Shown piece by piece: positions 17,501-26,896 of a stretch of 64,000 nucleotides of DNA. A model generated the notes under the pieces. It was not told the DNA's origin. It saw nothing but the letters and a program-made list of their open reading frames with translations, and did no database searches. The translations under genes were made by a program, and so were the position numbers. The DNA comes from Pedobacter gandavensis (GTDB lineage Bacteria > Bacteroidota > Bacteroidia > Sphingobacteriales > Sphingobacteriaceae): contig NZ_WNXC01000001.1 of the NCBI RefSeq assembly GCF_014172405.1, forward strand, positions 1,488,001-1,552,000. Direction: 5' to 3'. How positions within the stretch are numbered: position 1 is the stretch's first letter; each line of letters opens with the position of its first letter.

Positions 17501-18598
17501 CTAACTCAAGATTAACGCTTCCCATTTTGAGGTGATTACCTCCTGTGCGTTTGTTTTACCGATCAATTTCCCACCTAGGGAAAGTCTTTTTTTAAATGCG
17601 GCGTCATTTAGAACTTCAGACATTGACGCGGCAAGCATAAAAATATTTTTATCTTCTACCAGCAGGCCATTTCTTCTATTTTCAATAATTTCTCTGGGGC
17701 CAAATTCGCAATCCATGGCGATGCTTGGGCATCCCATACTCATCGCTTCAATTAAGGCATTTGGATAACCTTCATTTCTGGAGGGGAGGACAAACATTTC
17801 CGCCTGTAGGTAATAGTCTTGCAAATTCTCTTTTGCTCCGATTAACCTCACCTGGTTTGTCAAGCCCAACTCCTTAATTCTTTTGATCAATTGATCCCTT
17901 TCATTTCCATCTCCAGCAATAATCAAATCAATTTCCGGTGTCTGAATTTTACTGTAAGCTTCTACTAATTGGTCAAACCCTTTTTCATAAGAAAGCCGGC
18001 CAACACCCAGTATAAACTTTTTGTAATGCACCTGTTCCATTCCTGCGGGCTCAAAAACATTCACATAATTTTTGATGAGCTGAAAGTTATTTAGCTTTTG
18101 GAATGATTTGTTTTTCTTCAGACAACCTTCCATTGCTTGTGCGGGTACAACGATCGCTTTGGATTTACTGTACACGAAGCAGCACACCGATTTCAACAGA
18201 AAATTAAACTTGTTAATGGTATTGTCAGGTGTTGTGCGCTCGGAAACTATGAAAGGAGTTCTGGTTAAGCTACAGGTGATCCCTGTCCACAGGTTAGCCG
18301 AGGTCATGAAGGAAATCACACAGCCTGGTTTTTCTTTGATCATCAACTTCAGGAGTTTAAAAAACGTCAGCATGGCATACCAAAGCCGATAAAACAGCTG
18401 TTCTTTTTTCTCTCCCTTGGTAAGGTAAAGGATATTTACGTCTTTGTCCACCGCATAAACAGGCTCCTTATAACTGAGGCAAACGATCGTAACCGGGAAA
18501 CCTTCCTGGCAAAAATAATTTGCCAGGTTGGTTACCACCCGTTCTGCTCCCCCAGATGTTAATGAATTTATTACAAAAAAAAGTTTGCGCTTTGCCAT
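17501..18598 (-). CDS. GT4 glycosyltransferase
   Basis: I place the start at the ATG that gives MAKRKLFFVINSLTSGGAERVV, because the extension upstream would need a TTG. The 365-residue protein has the GGAE loop near residue 17 and GVGRLSYEKGFDQLVEAYSKI at the donor-domain entry. It carries SRNEGYPNALIEAMSMGCPSIAMD, the EX7E motif. It is closest in style to the galactosyl- or GalNAc-transferases of capsule loci (EpsD/PglH-like). It lies directly upstream of the initiating transferase gene and may add the second or third sugar. Confidence 0.87.
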   Translation of the reverse strand: MAKRKLFFVINSLTSGGAERVVTNLANYFCQEGFPVTIVCLSYKEPVYAVDKDVNILYLTKGEKKEQLFYRLWYAMLTFFKLLKLMIKEKPGCVISFMTSANLWTGITCSLTRTPFIVSERTTPDNTINKFNFLLKSVCCFVYSKSKAIVVPAQAMEGCLKKNKSFQKLNNFQLIKNYVNVFEPAGMEQVHYKKFILGVGRLSYEKGFDQLVEAYSKIQTPEIDLIIAGDGNERDQLIKRIKELGLTNQVRLIGAKENLQDYYLQAEMFVLPSRNEGYPNALIEAMSMGCPSIAMDCEFGPREIIENRRNGLLVEDKNIFMLAASMSEVLNDAAFKKRLSLGGKLIGKTNAQEVITSKWEALILS

Positions 18599-18640
18599 AT
18601 CCAAAAGATGATAATTAGATGAAAGGTCTTTAGAAATCCT

Positions 18641-19510
18641 TTAGTAGAGTAATAGATATTTGATGGTACTAAACGCATTATTGAGTTGTAAATGCCTGAT
18701 ATCGTGGCGTAGGTAATTTTTGGAATATACCTTGAGCAGTTTCCACTTGAAGTTGGTAGGATATTTAAAATTTTTAATGATGACATTAAAATCGCTCAAC
18801 ATCCTACCCCGGATGATCTGTGGATCTACCATACTCCAAACCCCGCCAAAATGTTTTCTATAGCAGCTCATGACTTCCGGCATCACATAGATCTTCTTAC
18901 CGGTCACTGCTGTTGCGTACAATTTCAAGAACTTATCCGGTGCATGACACTTCAGGTACCAGTCCTGATTTCCCATATGGGTCACATCCAGGCTGGTTCT
19001 ATAGATTAGTGTAGCCGTAAAAGTTTCGTCTTTATTTCCTTGTAGCACATCCTCGTAACCAAATTCCAGGCTTACCGGATTGGGATGCACATACAAGGTT
19101 TCCCCTTCCTGATCAATAATTTTCGAATAATGACAGCAGATGATATATTCTGGATTATTTTCCAGGAAATCGATTTGCTTTTGAAGTTTATAGGGGTCTG
19201 TCCAGAAATCATCTCCTTCACACATGGCCATGTATTTCCCTTTGGCCCGTTTCACAATCCTATTGAAATTATCCTTTAGACCGACATTGTGCTCAGAGGT
19301 AACCATTTTGATAATTTCCGGGTGTTTTTCCTGATACGACTCTACAATTTTCCGGGTCCCATCTGTTGAGCAATCCTCACCAATCAAGACTTCAAATTTG
19401 AATTTTGTTTTTTGCATTAGAAAACCTTCAATTGCCTGAGCGATATATTGCTCATGATTATAGGTTAGACAGCTCACACTAACCATAATTTCCTGATCAT
19501 TTGCTTCCAT
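18641..19510 (-). CDS. GT2-family glycosyltransferase
   Basis: The 289-residue protein is a GT-A enzyme with the classic N-terminus VSVSCLTYNHEQYIAQAIEGFLMQ and the nucleotide-binding EDCSTDGTRKIVESY. The acidic metal-binding motif lies in CEGDDFWTDP at about residue 97. After the catalytic core the protein becomes basic and aromatic (FKYPTNFKWKLLKVYSKNYLRHD), which may hold it at the membrane. It is the only clear inverting GT2 enzyme of the cluster. Its substrate is not evident. Confidence 0.88.
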   Translation of the reverse strand: MEANDQEIMVSVSCLTYNHEQYIAQAIEGFLMQKTKFKFEVLIGEDCSTDGTRKIVESYQEKHPEIIKMVTSEHNVGLKDNFNRIVKRAKGKYMAMCEGDDFWTDPYKLQKQIDFLENNPEYIICCHYSKIIDQEGETLYVHPNPVSLEFGYEDVLQGNKDETFTATLIYRTSLDVTHMGNQDWYLKCHAPDKFLKLYATAVTGKKIYVMPEVMSCYRKHFGGVWSMVDPQIIRGRMLSDFNVIIKNFKYPTNFKWKLLKVYSKNYLRHDIRHLQLNNAFSTIKYLLLY

Positions 19511-19554
19511 ATTCTATAATAAATTTTTAATAAAAACCTCGAAGAATTCTTTTT

Positions 19555-21003
19555 TTACTGGTACAACCTTTTTAGGACGAGTTGTTTAAAATCTATGATT
19601 GCGGATAGTTTAAAGAGGTAGCTTGCAGTAAAGTAGCCCATGAAATAAAGGAGACCTAAGGCGATAATTCTAAACAAATCATTGAAATTAGCGGCAACCA
19701 ATAGTTTATCTATGAAGAAGCAAACCACACCTACTAAACCTGAAATGACCAAGGTGGGTATGATGTCTCCTATTTGCCTGACAAATGGGTAGTTGATAAA
19801 TTTAGTGGTATAAATAGAATTGATGTAGAGGCCAACAAAGGTAAAAACCAATTGAAAATAAAGCAGGCCATAAATTCCAAATGGAAACACACAGAGAATC
19901 CCAATTACACAAAGCACTTTTTTGATCATTTCCAATCTTAAAAACAAATGTGTTTGTCCCTTTACTTTTAGAATATTTAAGTTGTAAGCATGTATTGGAT
20001 AAGGTATGCCTGCTAAACATAAAATCTGAAAATAAGGCACAGCTGGCAACCATTTATCGGTGAGCATCAGTCGAAATAAGGGTTCTGCGATCACACAAAG
20101 GGCAATTAAAGTAGGTGCCATCCAAAAAAGCACTTGTAACATTACCTTTCTATAAACGTATACCAGCTGTTCATTATCGTGGGAAATATTCACAAACATC
20201 GGAAAAGTGACTTTATTAATGGCTGATGATATGACGCCTATTGGCAGCTGGCTAATCGAATCGGCTCTGGAATAAAAACCCAATTGAGCGGGCATATAAA
20301 ACTTACCTATGATGATGGTATAAATATTTTGGTACAGCTTATCAATCAGGCTGGACAAGGTCAGTTTGTATCCGTAGTGAAAATGACTTTTAAAGCTCTC
20401 TGAATCAAAGAGCAAAATCGGCCGCCAGGAAGAACAATACCAATGTAAAATTGTAGAAATTAAAGAGGTGATTAAGCTCATCCAAACCAAGCTCCAGGCA
20501 CCATAACCCATTTTCGCTAAGATAATCCCGACCATACCGCCACCGATTACTGATGGAACCTGTATCATGGTCATTGTTTTGAATTTCATCTCTTTAACCA
20601 AGAGGGTTTGTTGAATTCCAAAAAAAGCATTTATAATTAGGGAGATTCCGTAAACGCGAACGACATTGGTTAATACTGGCTGCTCATAAAACCTGGCGAT
20701 AAAAGGGGCGGATAAAAACAGGATTCCATAGATCAGTATACTTCCGATTAGATTAAAATAAAAGACTGTTGAGCAATCCTTTTGTGTCACTTCTGTTGTT
20801 CTGATCAAGGAGGAGGTTAATCCCCCATCAAGTAATGAATTTCCTACGGCAATAAAGATGGACAACATTGCGATCAGACCAAATTCTGCCGGAGATAAGA
20901 TTCTGGCCAGTATAATGGTGATAAAAAAGCCGATAAATTTGGAGCTGAGCTCCTGTCCTACTGACCAAAGTACCCCATAAACTGTTTTCCCTTGTAGATC
21001 CAT
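19555..21003 (-). CDS. Wzx-type polysaccharide flippase (WzxC-like, MOP superfamily)
   Basis: The ATG at 21003 is preferred over the GTG one codon upstream, giving 482 residues. The start LQGKTVYGVLWSVGQELSSKFIGFFITIILARILSPAEFGLIAM is typical of the WzxC/EpsK branch of polysaccharide transporters, with 12-14 hydrophobic helices through the chain and LGFYSRADSISQLP in the middle. It moves the undecaprenyl-linked repeat unit across the inner membrane for the Wzy-like polymerase. The gene begins 5 bases after the dehydrogenase stop codon, so the two are tightly linked. Confidence 0.9.
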   Translation of the reverse strand: MDLQGKTVYGVLWSVGQELSSKFIGFFITIILARILSPAEFGLIAMLSIFIAVGNSLLDGGLTSSLIRTTEVTQKDCSTVFYFNLIGSILIYGILFLSAPFIARFYEQPVLTNVVRVYGISLIINAFFGIQQTLLVKEMKFKTMTMIQVPSVIGGGMVGIILAKMGYGAWSLVWMSLITSLISTILHWYCSSWRPILLFDSESFKSHFHYGYKLTLSSLIDKLYQNIYTIIIGKFYMPAQLGFYSRADSISQLPIGVISSAINKVTFPMFVNISHDNEQLVYVYRKVMLQVLFWMAPTLIALCVIAEPLFRLMLTDKWLPAVPYFQILCLAGIPYPIHAYNLNILKVKGQTHLFLRLEMIKKVLCVIGILCVFPFGIYGLLYFQLVFTFVGLYINSIYTTKFINYPFVRQIGDIIPTLVISGLVGVVCFFIDKLLVAANFNDLFRIIALGLLYFMGYFTASYLFKLSAIIDFKQLVLKRLYQ

Positions 21004-21008
21004 CACCT

Positions 21009-22301
21009 TTATAATCGGAAATCGACTGATGCATTAGGAAGCAATGATTTGATATCGTAGACTACTGAATTCTTTTTACATAAGCTCCTCAGGTCAATAC
21101 TTTTAAACTCCTGGTGGGCAACTGCTAATAATATCCCATCGTATTTCCTGGTTTTAGACTCCCCATTTTCACATATAATTCCATATTCATGTTTTGCATG
21201 GGCCACATTTGCCCAGGGATCATGAACTGTTACCACCACATTGTACTCTTTTAACCTATTAATGATGTCAATCACCTTGGTGTTCCTCACATCTGGACAA
21301 TTCTCCTTAAATGTGAAGCCCAATACCAGTACTCTTGCACCAACGATATGGGTATCTTTTTGAATCATCTGTTTAACCAGCTGATCTGCAACATAGGCGC
21401 CCATGCCATCATTAACTCTTCTACCTGCCAGGATAATTTCTGGATGGTATCCTGCTTCTTGTGCTTTTTGTGCGAGATAATAAGGATCTACCCCAATGCA
21501 ATGTCCACCAACAAGACCTGGTCTGAAATTTAAGAAGTTCCATTTTGTACTTGCGGCATCTAATACTTCATTTGTATTGATACCTAAGCGGTTAAAAATC
21601 ATGGCCAGCTCATTTACAAAAGCGATATTAATATCACGCTGTGCATTCTCGATAATTTTCGCAGCTTCAGCCACTTTAATACAGGATGCTTTATGTGTAC
21701 CTGCAACGATAATAGACTTGTACAAATCATCTACAATGTCTGCAATCTCTGGTGTAGAGCCAGAAGTTATTTTAAGGATATTAGCTACGGTATGTTTTTT
21801 ATCTCCGGGATTGATCCTTTCCGGTGAATAGCCTGCAAAAAAATCAACATTAAATTTAAGGCCTGAGGTTCTGGCTAAAACGGGTACGCATTCATCCTCC
21901 GTAACACCAGGATAAACAGTTGATTCATAAATCACAATATCACCTGGTTTAAGCACCTTACCAACTGTAATACTGGCGTTGATTAAAGGCATTAAGTTCG
22001 GGCGATTATTTTTGTCTACCGGCGTAGGTACGGTCACGATAAAGACGTTACAATTTTTTAAGATTTCGGGATCATTGGTACAATACAAACCTTGGGTGGT
22101 TGTACAATCCTTGGTCAGCACTTTATTCAACGTTACGCTATCAATTTCCAGTGTATGATCAAATCCTGAATTGAGTTCGGAGATCCGTTCCTCATTGATA
22201 TCAAAACCCAACACTTTATATTTCTTAGCAAATTCTACAGCCAGTGGCAGCCCGACATATCCGAGGCCGATAATACCAATTTTAGTACGCGAGTCTAACA
22301 T
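21009..22301 (-). CDS. Nucleotide-sugar 6-dehydrogenase (WbpA/TviB type)
   Basis: The 430-residue protein has the N-terminal NAD-binding GLGYVGLP (12-19), the second motif [12 protein letters not shown] near 94-105, and a catalytic-cysteine segment [16 protein letters not shown] near 262-278. The C-terminal domain includes [19 protein letters not shown]. Among UDP-sugar dehydrogenases the sequence is of the UDP-GlcNAc/UDP-ManNAc branch (TviB, WbpA, WbpO), so the product is probably a UDP-HexNAc uronic acid. It is the first gene of the minus-strand polysaccharide operon, behind a leader of up to 545 bases that contains a diverged copy of the locus leader element. Confidence 0.9.
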   Translation of the reverse strand: MLDSRTKIGIIGLGYVGLPLAVEFAKKYKVLGFDINEERISELNSGFDHTLEIDSVTLNKVLTKDCTTTQGLYCTNDPEILKNCNVFIVTVPTPVDKNNRPNLMPLINASITVGKVLKPGDIVIYESTVYPGVTEDECVPVLARTSGLKFNVDFFAGYSPERINPGDKKHTVANILKITSGSTPEIADIVDDLYKSIIVAGTHKASCIKVAEAAKIIENAQRDINIAFVNELAMIFNRLGINTNEVLDAASTKWNFLNFRPGLVGGHCIGVDPYYLAQKAQEAGYHPEIILAGRRVNDGMGAYVADQLVKQMIQKDTHIVGARVLVLGFTFKENCPDVRNTKVIDIINRLKEYNVVVTVHDPWANVAHAKHEYGIICENGESKTRKYDGILLAVAHQEFKSIDLRSLCKKNSVVYDIKSLLPNASVDFRL

Positions 22302-22846
22302 ATTAATGGTTTTAAGAAATAGATGAATCAGCAGGTGATTTTAGAATGGTTGCTTTCCTTAAAAAGCTTTGGGAATCATCGAAGATGATGATATTTTCTA
22401 CTATGTATTTTACAGCTTCGCCACTTCAGTTACAATGCTGAATGGAAAACAACTCGGTTTTAGAGCTCACCTTTTAAGGGGTGATTTCATAGATTAAAGC
22501 TAGGTAATAATTATGGAGAAAATAACGTGATTGTAAAAGTTGTAGACCAATTGTATAACTTTCACACTTTGGTTTACACTGTTGAAAATTAAGCCTCATT
22601 ACTGCATCTGCAATTCCCCATATTTACACAATAAACCATTTTCATTGATGGGAATTTTTCAGATTGACTGGAAACGTTCGAAAAGTGATATCCCTTCATA
22701 TATGTTCAGCTGCTTCATAAATTGAATCATTCCTTAAATTTCTCGCCATAATGATTACAAACTAGTCCGTAAACTAAAAATTTTGAAGAACTGGTATCAT
22801 TTTTTCATGATGTAGGCAAGTTCATGTTTTTTTTAATCTACAAACT
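22302..22846. other. Divergent intergenic region with the polysaccharide operon leader
   Basis: This 545-base AT-rich region separates the polysaccharide operon (leftward) from the regulator genes (rightward). I see no open reading frame worth calling. It contains the leader element described at 22467-22558. The remaining sequence must hold at least two divergent promoters, which I could not pin down with confidence. Confidence 0.7.
22467..22558 (-). promoter_or_regulatory. Diverged leader element of the polysaccharide operon
   Basis: On the minus strand UCACC (22480-22484) and GGUGA (22467-22471) pair around an 8-base loop ending UUAAAA. This is the same 5-pair, 8-loop design as in the lyase leader, but every stem base except the inner C-G pairs is changed in a way that keeps pairing. 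Next to it, 22527-22558 aligns with the part of the repeat that reads GTGGTTGTAAAA followed by TTGTA, with a few bases missing. About 42 extra bases separate the two blocks. The similarity is by eye. Confidence 0.5.
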
Positions 22847-23257
22847 ATGATACCTAATAAAGGAGATGTTATTGAACGTGCAGTACGTAAAAACATCGGA
22901 ATCAGCGAGCTTTCCAGAAAACTTCATGTGAGTAGGACAGCTATATATAACTGGTTTGAAAATGGCCAGGTGAACCTGGAAACCCTCTGTAAAATTGGCC
23001 AGGCTATAGATTATGATTTCAGCAAAGAGTTTCCAGAGGAATTCGCTAATGCTCAAAATCAAAAACCTACGGAGCTGGCGGCTAAAGTAGGAAATCAGGA
23101 TATTGCGCTCGACAATGTGGTTGATTATTGGATGACTAAGTATATTGATTTACTAGAAAAGTATAATGATTTGCTGGTAGACCTTAGTTTTCCCGATTCA
23201 AAAGCAAATTTAAATCACATAAATCCAGAATTCTCCAATCATTTCAGTCTACGCTAA
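22847..23257 (+). CDS. Small HTH transcriptional regulator
   Basis: This 136-residue protein has one clear domain. Residues 9-60 (RAVRKNIGISELSRKLHVSRTAIYNWFENGQVNLETLCKIGQAI) form a lambda-repressor-like or MerR/Cro-like helix-turn-helix. The rest is an acidic tail (DNVVDYWMTKYIDLLEKYNDLLVDL) that is probably a short coiled coil for dimerisation. It is the first of four regulators transcribed away from the polysaccharide operon and shares its divergent intergenic region, so it is a candidate local regulator of that operon. This control is inferred from position only. Confidence 0.75.
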   Translation: MIPNKGDVIERAVRKNIGISELSRKLHVSRTAIYNWFENGQVNLETLCKIGQAIDYDFSKEFPEEFANAQNQKPTELAAKVGNQDIALDNVVDYWMTKYIDLLEKYNDLLVDLSFPDSKANLNHINPEFSNHFSLR

Positions 23258-23467
23258 ACCCTCCAATTTTTTCTGTAAACTATTCCTATTGGGCAAAAAG
23301 CCCATTTTCTGCTATTCCAAAGGCAAAGCTAAGTCGTATTTAGCTAAAATGAATAAAAAAGAACAAAATATTCTATCGCAAAACAACAACAATTGTATTT
23401 TATTTAATTAAGTTTACATAAAGAACTTTAATACGCTACGCTCTTACTTCAAAGAATATCTTTCTAT

Positions 23468-24421
23468 ATGAAAAATATTACTCATTTGCTGAATGATTTA
23501 AATGGAATAACTCCGATTTCGGCGAATTTCTGGAATGACATACAGCCCCTACTTGTCGAGAGACAAAGGAAAAATGGTTATTTATTTTTAAAGCCAGGTC
23601 ATGTTGCTGGTAAAGCCTGGCATTTGGTCTCCGGATTTATTGTTGTGATGAGAACCGGCCATAATGGAGCAGAGAATGTGGCCAGGATTTATTTCCCAAA
23701 TGATATCGTGACAGACTTAAGGAGTTTCTTCGAAGGGTTCCCTATTGGCTTTAAACACGTAGGTGTAGGCGACATTACCGTGTTGGAGATCAAAAAAGCA
23801 GACCTATCGAAGCTAGAAAAGTATCCAGAAACCAGTAAGATCATTCAACACATTGCTTTTATAGACAGTAAAGTGGCGGATGAAAACAATCAAATGCTTC
23901 GACTTCCTGAAGAAGAACGTGTGAAGTTCTTTTTGGAAAATTTCCCACTGGCTGGTTTACCTGCTCCCCTATGTGCATCTTTCCTTAATTTAACGCTAGA
24001 CCTTTATTTAACACTGGTGGAGACCTTATTGTCTTCGAATCAGATCATAGTCAAGCAATCTGCGGATACCCACCTGAACAACCTGGAGAAATCCAGTAAT
24101 GTTGCTTACAAAATCATTAACTATTTAATTGCCAATTACACTAACCCAGACATTGGGGACGCAAATGAGATTTCGGCTATGTTTAACATGACCAGTGTTA
24201 CCTTAAACAGGATGTTCATTAAGAATTTTGGACGTACTGTTCCTAAGTTTATTACGAAGCGTCGAATGGAAGATGCGGAAGAAATGCTGAGGAGCGGCTC
24301 CTATAATGTGGGAAAAGTGGCTTTGGCAGTTGGCTACAAAAATATCTTTCATTTTAGCAAGGCCTTTAAAAGTTATTACGGTTTTCCACCAAAACAAGGG
24401 AAACAACACAAACCCCAATAA
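23468..24421 (+). CDS. Crp-like sensor fused to AraC-type DNA-binding domain
   Basis: The 317-residue protein starts with a cyclic-nucleotide-binding-like beta-roll (about 25-130; KPGHVAGKAWHLVSGFIVV and DIVTDLRSFFEG). It is followed by the long helix of Crp proteins. Residues 146-185 (EEERVKFFLENFPLAGLPAPLCASFLNLT) resemble a Crp winged helix that has degenerated. A complete AraC HTH pair occupies about 215-310 and ends GYKNIFHFSKAFKSYYGFPPKQ. The arrangement suggests that the AraC domain has taken over DNA binding from the Crp HTH. No cAMP-contact arginine/serine pair is evident, so the ligand is unknown. Confidence 0.75.
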   Translation: MKNITHLLNDLNGITPISANFWNDIQPLLVERQRKNGYLFLKPGHVAGKAWHLVSGFIVVMRTGHNGAENVARIYFPNDIVTDLRSFFEGFPIGFKHVGVGDITVLEIKKADLSKLEKYPETSKIIQHIAFIDSKVADENNQMLRLPEEERVKFFLENFPLAGLPAPLCASFLNLTLDLYLTLVETLLSSNQIIVKQSADTHLNNLEKSSNVAYKIINYLIANYTNPDIGDANEISAMFNMTSVTLNRMFIKNFGRTVPKFITKRRMEDAEEMLRSGSYNVGKVALAVGYKNIFHFSKAFKSYYGFPPKQGKQHKPQ

Positions 24422-24535
24422 TCCCAATTATTTATACTTTTTACACAAAAAATTGGCCTTTTTATACAAAAATTGTAAATTTTAGCCATTCTTATTTAGA
24501 GCTAACGTGTTTAAATTTGATTCAAAGACAAATAT

Positions 24536-25516
24536 ATGCACGCGAATGTTAAATTGATATACAAACCATTATCAGTAATTAACAGCCCTTTCCATCAACG
24601 ATTGGAGTTTTCTTCAGTCCCTTTAAAACTCGCAGAGGCCACCTATGCAAGTTTAGAAGAAACTAATATTTTGGTACAATCTATTGACCATCATTTGGTT
24701 CATATCCATTTGTATGATTACAAAGTAAAATCTTTTTTCATTATAGATTTTGAGGTTACTGAGAATTCCTTTTTTATGATTGTGCTTCAGGACGACAATT
24801 CTATATTGTACAATGAGCAGGGCGAAGTTTTATCAGAGATATTCGGTAACTCTTGCCGGCTTGCTTACCTCAAGGCAGGAAAATATAAGCGCAGCTTAAT
24901 GGGCGGAAGTTACCAGATTCTATTGCTCACCATTAGTCCGGAATGGCTCATCTCCAAATATGGCAAACTTGATCAGTTTCAGGAATTGATTGATAGTTTT
25001 AACAAGGGCACCGCATCATTCTTTAGTTTACCCAGTGCTAATATCACCAAACAGATTTTTAACAACCTTTTGAAGCTAAATATCTTATCTAAACGAAGAG
25101 ACGTCGAAATTGACTTACTTATTTTTTTAAACAACTGTATCAACAAATATCTGCATAAGTTAGGTCAAGGCCAATCTACTGTAAAGAGCCATGTGCAAAA
25201 AGCCGGGGAAATTGCAGAATTTGTAAAGACCTATTATGCCAGCAAAATCGTTGGTGATGAAGTTGCACTTGCCGATCATTTTATGATCTCTACCACCATG
25301 TTGATCAGGCTGGCCAAGCTTGCTTTTGACAAACCTTTGCACAAACAAGTGATTGAACTGCGGATGCATCATGGCTTGAAAATGCTGTTATCTACGGAAA
25401 GCACTATCCAGGAAATTTCTGTTAGCGTGGGCTACGATGACCCGAAATATTTTAGTCGCGCGTTTAAAAAAACGTTTGGAATGCCTCCTAACGATGTTAG
25501 GACCTATGTTGTCTAA
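24536..25516 (+). CDS. AraC-family transcriptional regulator
   Basis: The 326-residue protein has an N-terminal half of no recognised family (beta-rich, about 1-190). A C-terminal double HTH at about 225-322 contains DEVALADHFMISTTMLIRLAKLAFDKPL and the second helix pair EISVSVGYDDPKYFSRAFKKTFGMPP, which fixes the AraC assignment. The N-terminal half has the length and position of an effector or dimerisation domain. It follows the Crp/AraC fusion gene with 114 bases between and may have its own promoter. The target is unknown. Confidence 0.85.
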   Translation: MHANVKLIYKPLSVINSPFHQRLEFSSVPLKLAEATYASLEETNILVQSIDHHLVHIHLYDYKVKSFFIIDFEVTENSFFMIVLQDDNSILYNEQGEVLSEIFGNSCRLAYLKAGKYKRSLMGGSYQILLLTISPEWLISKYGKLDQFQELIDSFNKGTASFFSLPSANITKQIFNNLLKLNILSKRRDVEIDLLIFLNNCINKYLHKLGQGQSTVKSHVQKAGEIAEFVKTYYASKIVGDEVALADHFMISTTMLIRLAKLAFDKPLHKQVIELRMHHGLKMLLSTESTIQEISVSVGYDDPKYFSRAFKKTFGMPPNDVRTYVV

Positions 25517-25679
25517 ATTAAAGGAGGTGGATTTTTCCTCTACAACTTTTTTGTTTATTTCATTCATTTTGCAAGAAAAATCCGTTTGAACTGAAGATTA
25601 CTGACCGTAACTTTATTATTATCAACAGATTATAAAAAACCTCCGAAAAACGAATAACGTCATCTTTTTAATTAGAGTT

Positions 25680-26321
25680 ATGAAAGTATTTGGAAATGAA
25701 TCAAATAAAACACGATTAGAAACAATCATGTACAAGGAGATAATTCCTAAAGTGGAATTATTAGTCGGCCCATTAACACCTGAATGTATTCGCTACATTA
25801 TCTCAAGCTGCAGATTAAAACAGGTTAGCAAGGATCAATATATAGAAGAAAGCGGAGCTTATGAAGATGGTCATTTGCATTTCTTGTATAGCGGCATTGC
25901 CCATAGTTTCTATTACCATGATGAATCTGACAGAACATTTGTAACGCGTCTCTGGAAAAAGGATGATATCCTATTTGATGTAAACAGTTTTGTGAACTGT
26001 GAAGACAGAAAAGAAGATATCCAAATGTTAGAAGATGGCGAGCTCATCTCTATTGGTCATTACCATTTAAAAAACTTGCTCAACAATTCTCCGAAGCTAC
26101 TTTCGCTGTCCACATATTTACAAATAGAAAGAGAAACCTATAATAAGTTTTATCAGCACCTGCTAAAATCTTCGGTTGAAGAAAGACTCAACCTCTTCCT
26201 TAAGCACAATCCAACGATCATCAATAGAATAAACAAGGATTGTATTGCGCAACACCTAAATGTATCCAGATCCAGGTTGAGTACCGCATACGCTCAGTAC
26301 AAGCTCAATAGAGAGCGTTAA
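25680..26321 (+). CDS. Crp/Fnr-family transcriptional regulator
   Basis: The 213-residue protein has the Crp layout: a cNMP-binding-like beta-roll (about 35-125; YIEESGAYEDGHLHFLYSGIAHSFYY and LWKKDDILFDVNSFVN), the long dimer helix, and a C-terminal winged HTH with DCIAQHLNVSRSRLSTAYAQYK. The second part looks intact, unlike in the Crp/AraC fusion upstream. No Cys cluster as in Fnr is present, so oxygen sensing by an Fe-S cluster is unlikely. The ligand cannot be predicted. Confidence 0.85.
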   Translation: MKVFGNESNKTRLETIMYKEIIPKVELLVGPLTPECIRYIISSCRLKQVSKDQYIEESGAYEDGHLHFLYSGIAHSFYYHDESDRTFVTRLWKKDDILFDVNSFVNCEDRKEDIQMLEDGELISIGHYHLKNLLNNSPKLLSLSTYLQIERETYNKFYQHLLKSSVEERLNLFLKHNPTIINRINKDCIAQHLNVSRSRLSTAYAQYKLNRER

Positions 26322-26429
26322 CCTGCTAAATATGTTCCAATTGCAACACGCGTTTGTTACATATGTAACAAAAACCGATTAAAACCCTGCTTACATTTGG
26401 TATAACAAAACGCTAATAATAAAACCAAC

Positions 26430-26870
26430 ATGCACGCTGAGAAAAAAATCTATTTCGTAAAACCTAAAAGGTATACACAGCAGTTCATAGGAGGTTTTAA
26501 AAATGATGCTTGTCTCGAAATCATTGATGGGATTCTAAACCCGGATCTCATCTCTGACCAACAGCAGAGTGCTTACTATATCTCGCTTGAACAAACGAAT
26601 AGCATACCCAGAGATATTTTTATGTGCGATCAGAATTGCGAGGTAGAAGAAACAAAAAATGAAGAGCATAACATCTGCTTTTATGGCGGATCAGAAAGTC
26701 GTCATGGTTTATTTATTTCTAAGGTATTCGCAGACAGTGAAGAACAGGCATTAAGAAAAGTAATTGACATTAGAAATGAAACGATTGTAAATGGTGAATG
26801 GGACCTGGCATGGGAAAAACATAAACTACACTTATCGCGATTGAATAAAAAAGGAAAACAACACACTTAA
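26430..26870 (+). CDS. Hypothetical protein, 146 residues
   Basis: I do not recognise this protein. It is soluble, with no signal peptide or membrane segment, and has four cysteines including MCDQNCE near residue 68. The C-terminal half (YGGSESRHGLFISKVFADSEEQALRKVIDIRNE) reads like an alpha/beta domain with a long helix. It follows the Crp/Fnr gene by 108 bases and is closed by a terminator at 26897-26941, so it is either the last gene of the regulator group or a single unit. The clean frame and termination support it as real. Its function is unknown. Confidence 0.7.
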   Translation: MHAEKKIYFVKPKRYTQQFIGGFKNDACLEIIDGILNPDLISDQQQSAYYISLEQTNSIPRDIFMCDQNCEVEETKNEEHNICFYGGSESRHGLFISKVFADSEEQALRKVIDIRNETIVNGEWDLAWEKHKLHLSRLNKKGKQHT

Positions 26871-26896
26871 ACCAAACTCTACACAGTTTTTAATCT

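Noticed and set aside
1..22301. Sign that the polysaccharide locus is a recent mobile insertion
   Set aside because: The repeats at 1-97 and 8495-8591 lie inside the locus and act as leaders. I saw no integrase, tRNA target or transposase, so there is no direct evidence of transfer.
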